The notes beneath the pieces were generated by a model. That model searched no databases. It had not been told where the DNA came from and saw only the letters and a program-made list of their open reading frames with translations. This document shows positions 10,628 to 25,300 of a stretch of DNA of 64,000 nt, one piece after another. The DNA comes from Helicoverpa zea. Taxonomy: Eukaryota; Arthropoda; Insecta; Lepidoptera; Noctuidae. The position numbers and the translations under genes were made by a program. How positions within the stretch are numbered: the stretch's first letter is position 1; each line of letters begins with the position of its first letter. Where the stretch lies: the NCBI RefSeq assembly GCF_022581195.2, contig NC_061452.1, positions 4,347,501 to 4,411,500 of the forward strand, written 5' to 3'.

Positions 10628-13389
10628 TAGCATAAGTAAATCTTAAGCGTGCTTTTAAAGTTTCATAAGATATTTTAAATTTCATTTTTAAAGAAAATAT
10701 AACATGTGCTACTAATTTATTTAGTGGAGCACCTAAGTTATTTCTGTGCATCAACTTTGTCAAATCGGACAGGCAAAGTTGGACGCAAGCCAAACGCTCG
10801 ACGACACATTTTTTTTCACATTCCAACTTCGAATAGATATTTCTTTTTTAAAAATAGTTTAAGATGTGCCACTTAGAAGTTGTCGCTTTCACAAGCAAAT
10901 AAAACCAAGAAATGTACCTTAAAAATTTATTTTCCTTTTTATTATAACCTAAATTAAGTACGATAGTATAATTAAAAATTAATTATAACAGTTATTAAGT
11001 ATTTATTATGAATTCACGTTCATATAGCAATGTAATACATATATAATAGTAATTGTGCTTAAAATTACTGTGAATGAAATGCACTATTATGGACAATTCA
11101 GTGCGTATTGCCGCTCTGAACAATTTTATACCTTGATGATATGTGTGTATAATTTAGTGTTATATATAACTAAGTACAATATTTCTTCTATATATAAGGC
11201 AAGATGGCCACTTCTATGGCTTACTATGTTTCTTTTGGTACGCATCTACTTATAATATTATTCTACTTACATTTAAAGTTATAATGAATGTATATAATTC
11301 AATATATCAGACCGAATCATGTTTAAACTGTGAAAACTCCGGGCGCTGAGAGATTCGATTCGGTCGGTAAATATTCAACAATTTTTTATTTATCTTCCAC
11401 ATAATAAATAGTTATCAACATGTAGATTTACAAATATCAACAAAATAAATTACGAATAACAGAATATTACAATTATGATTAAGCTTACGTGCTATGTATC
11501 AGTGATACCTACCTACTCGGGTTGTTACCCCTAACTTGTACTATGTCGCCGTCCAAGTCCTCGACTTCATTCTAGGTGAATCTCACTCCCACGCTAATAT
11601 TTTAATGGCTGCCAAACGAAATAAACAGTTAGTAATACGCCGTTACTAAAATGATACAGAACTGTCCATAGCTGATTTGTATCACGTCAAGCAGTTGACG
11701 ATGTAATTCGTTTATATATAAGTATATCGATTTTTTAATTAGTAGAATGGCCGGCGACTGCCTATAATTCAATATATTAAAATTACATGGACTAGTAATT
11801 GAATTATCCTAACTATTAAATATACTAAGTACCCTAGACCGCGTTGGAGAAACAATTATATATGTAATAATAGTTTAATAGTACAAGGGCGTATAGGTTG
11901 TGTACAAAAAATATTGTAGTTTTTTTCACTGAGACAGTAATAAAGTACGTTACTTAAAATTACTTACTAAACCCTTTATTGCTCTCCCTCATTCTTAAGC
12001 TAAACCAAGTCCATTTTAGGACTTATTGAGCAACATGGACACGTTAATACAGAACTAGAAAAACTTAAGTTATATCTATGGCGTCTTACAACCAAACAAA
12101 TTGAGAGACTTCATTTCGAATGAAGATTTTACTCACTTATAATACTTCTTAATAAGTTATATAAGCAATGAAGTTGTAAACTTTTATAAGTTAATGATTT
12201 AGAAGAAGGCTTGCTCACATAAGATTGACTCGTTCGAAACTAATCTTCGTAAATCCAAGCGTTAAGTTTAGTTCTAAGGCGTTCCATAGATTTTTTTTTT
12301 CAATAAGTAACTGGATAAATGTGTATACATCTATCTTATTAAATAAAACTTTACATAAAATGGAAATTATGGATAGGAAGTACACAATAACTGTGATGAA
12401 TCAGAGGTTTTTTTAGGTAAAGTATTCGTTTTATAAACAGCTGTCAGAGAGTTAATGCGTTTTCGCAAGCATTGATCGATAGATGCCATAGACTCTCATA
12501 TGAGGTAACTAATAAATACTTTTCTGATGGTAAAAAAGTTTTGCAATTTATCTATAGTTTTTTCAATTCCTTTTAGGATATAGGCAAGATACATATTTGT
12601 TGCTACTGTACCTGCATAAAAAGGCAAATTAAAAATAACTTGCCATAAATTTTTATTTTTTCTTATTAACATGGATAATGCTTTTTTTAATTGTATTTAT
12701 TGTCATTTAACAGCTGTATGCTTTTAAATGTTATTTTCATTTCTAAATATTAGAATATATTTTTAATATATAGATATCTGAATATGAAGGGTATCTAATA
12801 AGAAAATATATCTAACTATGGTCTATACGTATAAAAATATGTGATGTTAGGAAGTTGAATGAATGAGGCAAGAATATTTCAACATAGCTAGTATCTTAAC
12901 GATATTACAATGGTATTGGTGCTTTTTATAACTTAGGTACACATAGTACGAATAAGTACGTAATCATTAACTACATAGTTTCATCACCACTGAACTGGTT
13001 AAGTACCGAGGTCTTAATTCTATAATATAAAAAGCTCATAGCCTTTGGTCATTCTTTAACATTTTTGGTTTATGGATTCAACTAGATTCTAGACGTTTAG
13101 TCTAAATATTTGGCCTTACTTCCATCAGAGTGTAATCATTAAATTTTCCTAATGACATGGTTTGCTATCGACTTCACTACGTCCGACAAAAGGCACCGAA
13201 CGTTCGCTGTAACAGCTGTGTCATTATACTTTTCACAATCAGACCTATAACCGTGTGAGAGGTTCTCGAATTCATTACTGGTGAAACTTAGCAAGTTATT
13301 GCAAGTATGTTTACTTTAAACTCAGATCTGAATTCATACTAACATGGGGCGCGTCATCAGTAATGTTTCCGGGAACGGAGTGGTGAGAT
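10628..13389 (-). other. Downstream of the RBM24-like gene: probable 3' UTR, no other gene
   Basis: This AT-rich, unique-looking sequence starts at the stop codon of the minus-strand RBM24-like gene. The part nearest the stop probably belongs to its 3' UTR, since RBM24/38 transcripts in animals have long 3' UTRs. The 3' end cannot be placed: many TTTATT (minus-strand AATAAA) sites occur. No second gene is visible. Confidence 0.35.
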
Positions 13390-16300
13390 CTACTGCATCC
13401 GCGCCTCTTGCAGCTGCGGGGGGTAGGGCAGGGGGGGCAGGAGGGGGGCGGCCTGCATGCCGCCGCCCTGCAGCGTGTAGTACGGAGACACGTAGCCTGC
13501 ACCGCTAGCTGCTGCCGCCGCTGCTGCTGAAACATCGAAACATTTTTTAATTTGGCAAGAAGAGACATTCATTTTTCCCCAATCCAAGTTTATTACTACA
13601 TTTTATGAGAAAATATTTACACGTAAAGCAAGAGAATCTTTGGCCGTATGAAAAGATTCAGAAGACCAAATAGGTAGATACTTGTCTACGAGAAAGTAAA
13701 TTACAAACCAGCAGCTGTAGCGTAAGGGTCGAAGCCAGCTGCTGCGTACTGCTGTTGGTATGCCGCCGCGCCCTGCGCTGCAGCCGCTTGATACTCGTAC
13801 AGGTGGTTCGCTGCAGCAACTGCAGCGGCGTGCTGCAGCTGCGGCAGTTGCACCAAGCCACCGGCTCCCGTGCCCACGCTCGCTCCCACGCCGCTCATCG
13901 CGTTCATGTACTGAGGCGTGCTGTACATGTATCCAGGCGACAACCTGCCAATTTATAACAAAACTTATATCTAGTTATCCTCCCGCCAATAAAGGCGCAG
14001 TTCAGATATAAACTATCTGCACATTTGACGCCTTCTGTCACCCACAATGTCACCTCACGAGCTTCTCGAATTTCTCGTGAGGTGACATCGAATTAATACT
14101 CTTTAAAACGGTCACACTACCTAGCCCCAGCAGCCTCGTCAGGCACGAGCATCTAATCTTGTTATGTTAGTAGACATCGATAAACTGTTATAAATATGTA
14201 AGTATGCGACTGTCTGCCTATGTCGCCATTGCGGAACCGCCGCCGTGCGTCAGTGCCAGGAAAGTTTAAGAAAATGTAATAAAAATATACAACGGGCGGC
14301 ACTCCGCCTCGACCGAAATATCCGGACCACTCGGTATTTGCCTAGTTATCGCTACATCGTCGTGCACAGTCAGGGTAATTGATATGTAAATAGCATAGCA
14401 TCAATTTATACGCATTCCTACTCTTGTAGGCATCGACTATTTTTCATCAAACACAGTCTCTATTAAGATGGTTAACTTTAGTTACCAAGGCCCTTTAACT
14501 TCCTACTCTACATTATACTGATCCAACATAGCTTGAATAAAAAATGCAAATTCTGCTTAATTTGCTTATGAAGGCGGCCGAGTTTGTTCAAGAGCAACTT
14601 GACTTCGCTCCGAACCGCGTCAGCATTATTGGAGGGCTCTCTTTAACCACACTATTAAGCATCGCACCACTTTTCGATGCAATTATCCATCTTTTTCTAC
14701 CACTATGAGATGTGATAGAGACGGGCTGACTGTTGTTTGTTCTATTTCGACTGAATTAGCATGGTACAGGGATGGGAGGCAATACGCATGCGTGGTCCAC
14801 GCCCGCATCCACGCCCCGCCCGCCTTACACGCCCACCTGTGGTCTACTGCTGTGTCGCTAAATACCTACTTCATATCTTGTAAGTAGTTGGATTTGCAGA
14901 CTAGAGTATACCACAGAGCACGCATCATCTATCTATAGAGAACTATCACATCAGCCTATTGTGTACAATCTCATCTACAGTTGTCATTCTTTCTATAATG
15001 ATCATACTGCTACGTTATGTTACTTTGAATTTTGCGTCATTTGGCACCCAAGTTAATACATTATCTACTTCGAAGAGAGAAAAATATAGTAGTAGGTGAA
15101 AACAAACAGCATTATTATAACTGGCATATAAATACTCACACAAGCCGAGCTGACACATCTACTAAAATACAAAACACAACCACATACTAGACTGATAGCT
15201 AATACAGGATGTAGAGGATTCAATTAAATGCCACTTTCAACGTATCTCGGAGAAAGTATATAATAATTACATAAGTTACATGCAAAACAAGTAATCGCAA
15301 GAATAATTCAACTAAGCTCGATTAATTCCTATCTGATCATCTGTTGTCTGTTGATAAAAACAATTTGCCTAATCAATAGATAAAACATTATTTGCCTATG
15401 CATAATGAATACACATGTTCGTAAGAACCCAATTAAGAATACGTGTCTTTCAGGCCAATCAATTCCCTTCAATTTTCATCACCAAATCAGACGAACACCC
15501 TAGCATTTTTGATCATATTGACATTTTGAGTACGAAAAGCAAATAGGTTGATCGATTCCCAAACATCGCAGTAAACCCTATTTGGATTGGAAAAGAAAAT
15601 AAAAGCGTTAATTCGATTGAAGCTTTCACTTGATTATATCCATTAAAACAAGAGTGTCACTGAATAATATATATGGACAGTTGTGTTGGCGTGGTGGCCC
15701 TGGCTGAGCATCGATCGAGCTCACGTCGATGTAATGAACCGACACACGAGGAGTGCAGGCAGGCAGACAGCACGGCGCGCGGGCCCGGCAGCGGCCGTCG
15801 AGCGCGCGCGCACACCTACGCACACACAGCGCGCGGTCGACTGCCGCCGCCGCGACCACTCAGTAAGTGTATTAACGAAATCCACCACCAACAAAACTCA
15901 ATTCAAATCAACAAAATCTTACACGAACACGGCATAAAACATAAAGTAAAGAAAACATTGAGTGTCGAGAACGATGCGTAAAGTGTGACGGCGGTGGGCG
16001 GCGCCCGCGACCGACGCCGTCGCCGCCGGCGCCGCCCATGCTCCGGTATAGCTTTGTAAAACGTAAACATTAAAAAACCCAATCGACTAATTCACACCCA
16101 AAACGAAAAAAAATCCACTCTCACGCTCACGCTTGCCATAGATACCTATGTGAAAATGTTTGATAATTTAGTCTAGGTGTGGTCCGCCGGGCGCCGCGCC
16201 GCTAGCCGTCCGGAGACGCCGCTCGCCTCATCTACCGAGACAAAAGTCAGCAAACTTACTACGCCTTACAACCTGGACCTTAACTAACCTCTTCCTAACA

Positions 16301-19300
16301 TTATGACTAAGGGTCATTTGGTCGCGAGAACATTTAAAAGAATGTCTTTTATATAAGATTTCACTTAGTGTCTACATAGGCAGTAAAAAATACGTGTTTT
16401 TGCAATGTCAAAGTTAGGCTTCAGGTTTTCAATGACTTTCCTCAGAAATATTTACTAATGGAAAGTTATAACTTAGACCTAGACATTACAAACGCACGTA
16501 GGTACGTGATTATAATTGCGAAGTGCAAAAGAGAGTTCTCAGTCATGATTGTGATCTATGATCCGGAAAAATAAATTGAGAATTTTCTTTGCTAAGAAAT
16601 AAAAAACTACGTCTGATTTTTGTCTCGTGAGATGTATTCAGAGCGGCATGCGGCGCCGCTAGTGCTGGCAAATATCGAAGTGTTGAACCACTGAACATTG
16701 ATACATGATACATATATGGTACAGAGTGGACCAGCCGAGCGGCAACTTACCCGTACGGCGATGGCAGCACTGTCTGATAGCCGGCACGAACACCCGCCGC
16801 AGCTGCTGCGGCTAACCCGAAACCTGAAAGAAATAAACCGTTATTATTATATGTCCCCTTGCAGAGACCATCTTATTAGAATTTAACCGAAGCTAGGATA
16901 CAATTTCAATCGTAAAAATAACCCACGTCATTTAGACTACATCATTACTCTTTCATCACGAATGTTCGTAAAGACGCTATTTTCTGTCTCACTTAGCGGA
17001 AGTGGCTAGAGTGAAGTCAAACTAAAATATATCTCGAAGAGATTGGACCACATCCAAATGACATGAGAGTCAACTTAGCGCAGGGAACGTCACTGTTAAT
17101 TTCTTTTTATTGCATTGTTAAGTCGCGCGAGGCGGCGTCTATTTTAGTAGCTCGCCGCCCGCCCGGGCACCGGCATCCATGGGCATACCTTTTGACAAGA
17201 AGACGACAAACACACGCTATAAATGGTTTTCGATCTTTGGCACAGGCCGACGCACGTTCATATAGGCATCTTCCACCTAGATGGGCGATGTTAGCCAAAA
17301 TGACGACACTTCCCGGGTGCCATACTGTTACCTAGCTACATGTACTTAGTTTTCGCGGACCGCTTGTTACAGTGTCAGCAATTTTGAAACCAAATGACAT
17401 GTCATATTTAGGAAGTGAGCAATCACCAATAATTGTGTGTTTGTATCATAATCTGTGATTAATGGGTAATATTCAGAAGAGCGTAACCTCTACCGGGCTG
17501 TAAACGAATTTGCTATTGTGTGGCGAAATTTCACCGGTGATTACAGTGGATCACATCCGCAGCCTCTCCGGATGGTGTTGCGGTTCGCTTGCTGTGGGAG
17601 TATGTGGTGACCTTGCTGCTTTCGATTCTGATACAAGTGTGCCCAAATTATCACCTTACGCTTGTTGTGCAATACATCAAAAAAGGATTGCTGTATGGTC
17701 ATCTACATACATCATGCAAGAACCCTGGTAGAAGAATCTTGGTACCCTTAAATTAACAATTATAGTACGACATCGATATTTGCGTTTATTACCTACAGAC
17801 ATTGTGAAAAATTTGAATGTCCCGTACACATTGTGCACAATGGAACTAGTGATGATCGGCTGAAGTCTGTGGCAAATCGCGTGCCGTACAATGCGCGTGA
17901 TGTGCCACCGCATTTGTTCGATCGATGCGGTGCCATTTGACGGCCGAGGTCGAACCACTGTCCACCACAAAGCTTATCTTGATTCATTAAATTTTTTCTC
18001 TTTCCTTTTATGTCCATTGTCAGTTGGCCTGAATGTAGCGCGATGGTCTTTTGTTGCTTATATGTGACCCAGATAGATTTTAGTCGTAATCGATTGTCAA
18101 ATACAACACAAAAGGCAAACAGTTGGATTTATTCAGAACGATGTAGAACAAAATATGACGCAGTGCAAACACGCTTTGAAGCTAAAACTAAAATGAATCA
18201 CTCATCAAAACTTCGGTATAATTAGTCACGGGTCCTCCCTGAAATTATTTTGGACATTGTGTAGGTAGTACGAATCAAATTAAATCGCTTTGTTTGAATT
18301 TCTGCTTGAGTTTTTTTTCAGGACGTCTTCTGGAGCTGAGGTCGTCGAACTGCAAAGCCGACAGTAAGTGCTTAACGTCGCTTGTAAGGATTCTACGGAA
18401 ATACGATTTTAGACGCGCGCCGCCCGAGCGGGATAGAAAGAGGGTATTATTATATAAAGGTATCCAACATACGCACGCATTTTCATTGCCATTAACTTTT
18501 GTATGCTCCAGATTTCCACAATATATCAATTTATGCGAAAAGATACATAAACATGTCTAATTACCAACAATTGAAGCATCAGTGATTGCAATGATTTCGT
18601 TTATGAGTTCTAGATTTAGAAAAGTGTTTGTGCAGCCAAAACTCTCCAATAAATTTAAGTCAAATGTCTCATTATTGTGAACACAGTTTCATGAATACAT
18701 TGTAGAATAAATATGTCGTGTTAGTTTATCGGTACCAGAATAGAACTAGATGTGTCGTGGCCCAGTTTCGTATGGCCAAACTGGCCGTGTTGGACTCATG
18801 GCCGTCACGGTTTTGTGTTTGGCGAGCCTTTGATCTGATCGGTGTCGTCTCCGACGGTGTCGGTCATCAATCCGACACCTATTTCGCGGTCTGAAAAATT
18901 GGTTAGAGCGATTAATTACATCCCTCCCCATCCCGTCACTTGCGACCTCAGTTCCTGGGACACTTATTTTTGGAGAAACACGTGCGCGCACGAGCCAACG
19001 GCAATTTTAATGGTCGACGTATCTTTTGCTTCGCTTAATGACCCGGTATGGTTGATAAATTTATGCGATTTTCTGTAACCTATTTCAATTGTTACCTAGA
19101 TACCACGTGCATTTATGATAACTTTAATATCATTAACTGAGGACAAGTTTTAAAGTCATCTACGTAGGTATGTAATTAATTGGAAGCTACACTTTGTAGA
19201 TCCTGTACTCCCGACAAAAGATTAAACTGGCGAGGAAAGATGAGGTTCTGGCACGATGCCAAAACTGGTGTCGCGGCAGAGTCGGCCGCGACGACGTTCC

Positions 19301-22300
19301 CAAAACTGCGTATATTTAGACAAAATAAAGAGCGCGCCGAAGACAAAACGAGACGCAACTCTGTTTTATAAATAACCGCGTCGTTCGCCGGACGGACTCA
19401 GCCTCGCCCGACCAACCTCTGCACGCCAGCTGTTGTACATAAATAATAATTAAGACACGAAGAAAGCTCCACGTCCATCTTATGAAGATCATCAGATCAG
19501 GTCGACATACGTAGATACGGAGTGAATAAAAAATACAGAAACGTGTTCTCTACTTAAAATTGTAAACGGTTTAAATGTAACGAGAATGTAATCTGCTATA
19601 GGAGGATTATCGGAGGATCGAAGGGGCTTCGTGCGGAAGTCGCGGACGGGGATCATGTTTCAGATGGTGACAAAGGGAACGGAACTACTACAGTGAAGTG
19701 TTCCTGTGTGAACTGGGGTCACTGCTCGATGCTAGGAGTGCGAGTTCGTGCCGTCTACCTACGCTCACAACTAGTATTCAGTTTCAGAAAATACTAGTTC
19801 TATTGATAGTATGTCCAAAAACAAATGACGGCTAGAACATGAGCATTAAGCTACATAGATGTGGGAAAGATAGATAGTGTATGTTGCATAGTAATTAGGA
19901 AGATTTTTGGGGCCACATGCCACACATCCGCAGTATACGGAAGACGCTGTTATTCAGTTGGACGGCGTTCAACAACTTCGAGGTTATTAGTGTGGCGACG
20001 ACGTCGCAAATTAATTTATCTGTGCGCACTAAATCTGGTTTACTTCTAATTCACTGCGAGTTTCCAAATATCTAGAAAATAACTAAGCAGTTGATCATGC
20101 GTAGCCTAGAATAAATGTGTAAAAGTATTTATTATTTATAGGCTGTTCGACGATCTACTGAAATGTTTCAACATGCTTTAACAATCAATTACCTAAAGTA
20201 AATTGAATATTGATCAAAATTATGTTTACTTAATGCTGAAAATGTGAATATTACAATTAGTGAAGAACTAGTATTTAAATAATAATAGCAATAAATTGAT
20301 AAACTAATACTCATGTAAAGGTTACTCGAATCATCCACCAACCGCGAACCAAATCATTCCTCAAATATCTTCCAAAAATCTCTAAAGAGAAGAAGACAGC
20401 AAACATTTATAGAAAAGTCGCATTCCAAAAATTCCGAAATTACATCAAAGCGACACTGAAGGTAGGTAATTACAAGTTTCCGTTGCAATAAAACGAAGAT
20501 ACAAACAATCGGTGTGAAGCGAGATCGTATCACGGGCCACGCGACCGCCACTGGCTGACCATTATGGCTTCGCTTCATACAATTATAAACGATGCTCGCA
20601 TGTATCGATCTGTGGTTATGCTTTTTGAAGATAAGCTGCTATTGTACTAGCTATATGGGGAACTCCATATGCCATCAAACCTGTGGTACTTATTTAAAAT
20701 CGTAAGCTAAACTATAGGACCCTTAATACAGTGTCTGGTATGTAGAAGTGTGATGTAATAGAATACGAGGATTACCTAATAACAAACATTGATAAAACGA
20801 ATCGTAACATGACACCGAAAGCTAGATTTCTAGTCACTTTGTAGGGTTTCGCAAAGATTACTGAAAAGCATGAGTAAGGCAATGTACGATGAAGCAGAAA
20901 CAAATTAGGTACATAGCAAATCCGTAATAAAAAGTATTACATGAGGAAATTCTTTAAAAGAAGAATCAAGTCAAATGCCATGCAGCTGGCGATTTGTAAT
21001 TGAACAACAAAAGAAACTGTAAACCACCTCATCACTCAGTTGCATCTAAAATTAACGCAGACTCAAACGAACAAAAATCGATTAATTAAATGAACGAGTT
21101 CGCTGTGCCGTATCGATTGGAAGAGCGGCGCGTGCGAACCCATCGGTGCAGTCAGCGCCTAAATCCCAAAGACTAAATAAAAATAGTCGCTGGGGTGTGT
21201 TAGCCACTGCGGGGGGTTTGGGCACATAAGTAATGCACGAGCGAAGGGCGGCCGGCGCACGCGATCCGCCTGCAATGCCAAACACAGGGACAACCCCTTC
21301 CCAACACCGCAAAGGGCCAAGCTATCCATTAATCAATGATGACTTACATACTTACTGCTCAACCGTCATTGTGTAATAGCTTTAATACTTGAGATGTCAC
21401 GTACAAAAAATGTATTTAATTCTTTTTTTTTTAATTTACCGCCATCCACAAAGTCTAATCAAGCCAAGAGGTTTTTTCGCTCAGAGACTTATTCACGACA
21501 GTCAAATTCTGAAATCCGTGTTTACAGTTCGCTACTACGATGTTAGAGAATATGAATCAGAACGCAAGCTTTCAGGAAAATTACAAAGAAAATGTAATTA
21601 CAGACTCAAGTAATTTTAACACCTACACGATATGCATGGACAACGAGTCGTATTCTACTCGAATGTTTCTACATCACTCGAATGTTTTCGATTGGAAACC
21701 TTTCAAAGACAGGTGTGAATCGATTAGTGCGGTGCTGGTTCCACTCAATAATTCATAGTGTCGCCTGGTATGTTTGGACAAGTGGCCCGTTCGGCCTTCA
21801 TCAACACGCCCATATAATAAAACTTTAACAATGTTTTCATAATCGACGCCAGGCCCGCTGAAATCGCCCATTGGTTGCAACCACTACGGTGTATTTAGAA
21901 ACTGGGCTACACAAATTTCTTACCGCAGCAGTTAACGTGTACATTATGTATGTAAACAGCGTGCCTACCGCCGCGGTACAATGTTACACTAAAATTCAGT
22001 TTTCATTATACCTATTGTGCAAAAATACACCTAAATAAACAACGAGGAATGTCTCGTTAACTGTTTCAGTTCTTCAAATATGTTAAATGAAGGTACAATT
22101 GTCTTTAACGCCTTCATAGAAATAAAACTAGAAATAGTTCAAATAAAAATATGCACATATGTAACCAAGTATATCTATTCCTTTCACTCGTACATGCGCG
22201 TTAAGCTGGCTTATTTATTTTGGCGAGAGCCACGATGCGCGGGCGCCGAAGACAGACAAGCCGTTACGCCTCCATCAAGCCCCGTGAATGGATTTCCATA

Positions 22301-25300
22301 AAAAAATATTATTCTGGCCTAATCCAAACCAGACTCTGCCTACTTTAAGCGAATCTAGTTTTACTGCTCCAATAGCCGAAGATTCATAATTCATGAATAG
22401 CAAAAACCAACATACTACGAGTAATTTGTAATACAGTAGGATACAATGCAGGAGATAATTTAATGCTGTCATTTATATTCAGTTCTTTTGAAGCTGTAAA
22501 TACAGAATAAAAAAAGTTTGTCGTTTTTTACACTTGATATTGAGGCGTAGTTAGCAAGTTGAATGCGAGCGCTTGCATATCATTTTCTGTAAATCAGCCC
22601 CTCCGTAACGGTAACGGCCAAGCTTGCACTCGCATTATTTGAGGACAAAGCGTTCCCTAAAACCGGCCTAGCTAACGGTCATTTTCTTTACAAAGCTTAT
22701 GAACCAAATCTAGATTAAGGGGATTGGAACATTTGCAAGCGTGTTGCAAATGTATGCACAGTGAACAGACTCTGGGAGTATTATTTCAACGTATCAGTTA
22801 AAGGTACGTTTGAAGGGCTTCGTAAACAAATACAGTGCGGCTCCGACGTTGTGTATAAACCAATTTTACAAGACACAAAATGTAGACTAAACAGGCTCTG
22901 TGGCGGCAGATTTAATGCGTTTCCCGCGATGTTTCCAGTCGCAAGCTAAAACTAAACTGTTTGATTCAAATATTTGAGCACAAATCCGTTCACAATCTAC
23001 GTAGAAGTAAAACGTCTGAAATCACAAAACTAATAACTGCACACTGACTTCATTGTGTTGGTGTTCTGGGCACAGAGATTCCCGGAATCGATAAAATCAT
23101 AGAGCATAATCATAGGATGGCTTTAAAAACATTTAGCTAAATCTAGCAGAGAAATCAGTAACTGACTAAACGCTGACTTTGCTCAATGCATCCTATAACA
23201 AAACTATAAAATTCAGACATAAAAAAATTACTCACGAAAAACATCGCTTCCAATCGATACCGTAAAATCAGACACTTTTATAACCGTTTATCGCAAAAAG
23301 CACCCTATCAAAAATATTGCAGATCAACTTTTGGTACATTTATTATGTTTATTGTATGTTCGTTACTGTTTATAGGATTTACGAAACCTAGCGAGCTGTA
23401 AACAAGTTCGGAGCTGACGCAGGGTTGGTATTGCGCGCGGGCATATCATAGGGAGCGTGGCATATGGCGCGGCCGGTATAGCGAACCAGGTGTCTCGTCA
23501 TGCGCGCCCGCACCCATTGTGTCAGGCACCCCTCCCCCCGGAGCCGGCAACTGTTTTCAATGTGTGCACTACCCGACACATTGAACAATGCCGCGACCTC
23601 CGTAAACGTTGTTGTAGTAAGGATGCGGAGCCATTCATTCGCTCTTCAATTTTCTCAGACATCTGACAAAGACCCGACGATCAGCTGTTCGGCCGTCAAT
23701 GAACTAGGTTTTTTGTAACGGCCTTTATGGTGAATTTTTAGCTGTAACCAGATGTTATTCCTTTACAATAATAAAAATAGATCTTATATCCGCATAACCT
23801 AATAGAAGTGGTAACAAGAATTTGGTATGTACCATACAAAGTAGGTGCGAAGGCCATACCGAATCACACCCTACCCTCATATAGCAGGGCAAATTGCCCT
23901 GCAATCTAAGTAAATGTAGTGATTCTTTTGCATAAAATTATATACGCCACGAGTGGCTATCAAGGTATTGTTGATTGCGTATGCGCGGAAGTTTCATTAT
24001 GCTATGTCATTCATGTTAGCTCCAACCATGTGATGGTCAGTTAGTGTGGTTATAGTAAATTGGTTTATGTGAATCGCTTGAATCTCTGCCAATGCTCTGA
24101 ACTCAGCCCGAACGAATTGATTAGAGAAATTGTAATTACTATGATTACCTATGTGAATGAAAATTATATTATTCATGCAAACTGTTGGGAAGGGAAATAC
24201 TTAGCGCTTAAAGTATTTGACAAAATATTTTCTGCAATTTCATGATGATAGTTAAAATCCGTAGGCTGAAATCGATTACTTTCATGAATAAGTACATATT
24301 TGTTCCTGTTATACCAACCTATATGAGTAGTGAATTTATGCCGATTATCAAAAATACCATTTGGCTTTTACATCCAGGAAGCTCTAGAATCAATTTACTT
24401 ATAAATTATCAGGAATATAGATATCATAATTATTACATGGAATCATTATATCAGTTTATATCAAAGATGAATATTATGTTTCATTTCCGAAGCAGTGAGG
24501 CGGAACGAATAACCATTGAAGCCACTGTATCAACAACAATTTTATTTTCAAATACACTTCGCGTGACAAAAAACTACCAACTCTCTATTATCTTTAGGGT
24601 TATTATAATTATTACCAATGTCCCGTTTCACCTTCGTATGGATGTACCTTCATTACGCTAAATTGCTGGACTGAATACGAACGATGATAAATTACGTATA
24701 GATCGATCAAACGTGTCATATGGTAGACGTGTCATGTTATTGTATTGTAGTACATATCTATACTAATCTAGGTATACTCAGCATAATAAAGAGGAATAAT
24801 TTTATTGTTTGTCTGTACCCTAAAGGCTCCGAAACTACGGAATCGATTTGAAAAATACTTTCACTGTAGGGAAGCAAGACTACCCCCGACTCCCTGAGTA
24901 ATATTGCAACATATTTTGTCAAGGAACGGAAATCGGTGAAACCGCGGGCCTCTGCTACTTGTTTATTATAAACTTGTGAGCGATGAATGTAGAACCAACT
25001 AAAAACAATCATAATTATTTAACTTTTAATTTTACGCATCGGAAACGGTTGCCGTCTGAAGGACAAACCAATTAGTGTTTTTTAACCGTCTACATTAAAG
25101 AAAGTGCAATCAAACTTTTATGCAACACTCATACACACTAAACTCGGATATTTGATACGTTAATCGAATTGCAGCCATTGTAGATAAGAAGAAAACTGAC
25201 CACCTAATATCGAAACTAAAAATAGCTAGATAAAATTAAATTATTAAAATGTAACTATGTTACTATCCCGGTTTTTTTGCAACCAAGTGTTAAGTAAAAG

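Larger units (their letters stand above)
13945..16750 (-). other. RBM24-like intron 3
   Basis: The intron lies between the exons at 16823-16751 and 13944-13709, with donor GTAAGT and acceptor TTGGCAG. It holds a perfect hairpin near the acceptor and a GC-rich block at about 15690-16240, both listed separately. No protein-coding exon was recognised. Confidence 0.7.

Noticed and set aside
15673..15981. Overlapping Arg/Ala/His-rich open frames on both strands
   Set aside because: They are produced by the GC-rich block, which has few stop codons; none has a conserved motif.
24242..24661. A 139-codon plus-strand open frame in RBM24-like intron 2
   Set aside because: AT-rich, Ile/Met/Tyr-rich translation without motif or repeats, lying antisense in an intron. 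Chance frame most likely.
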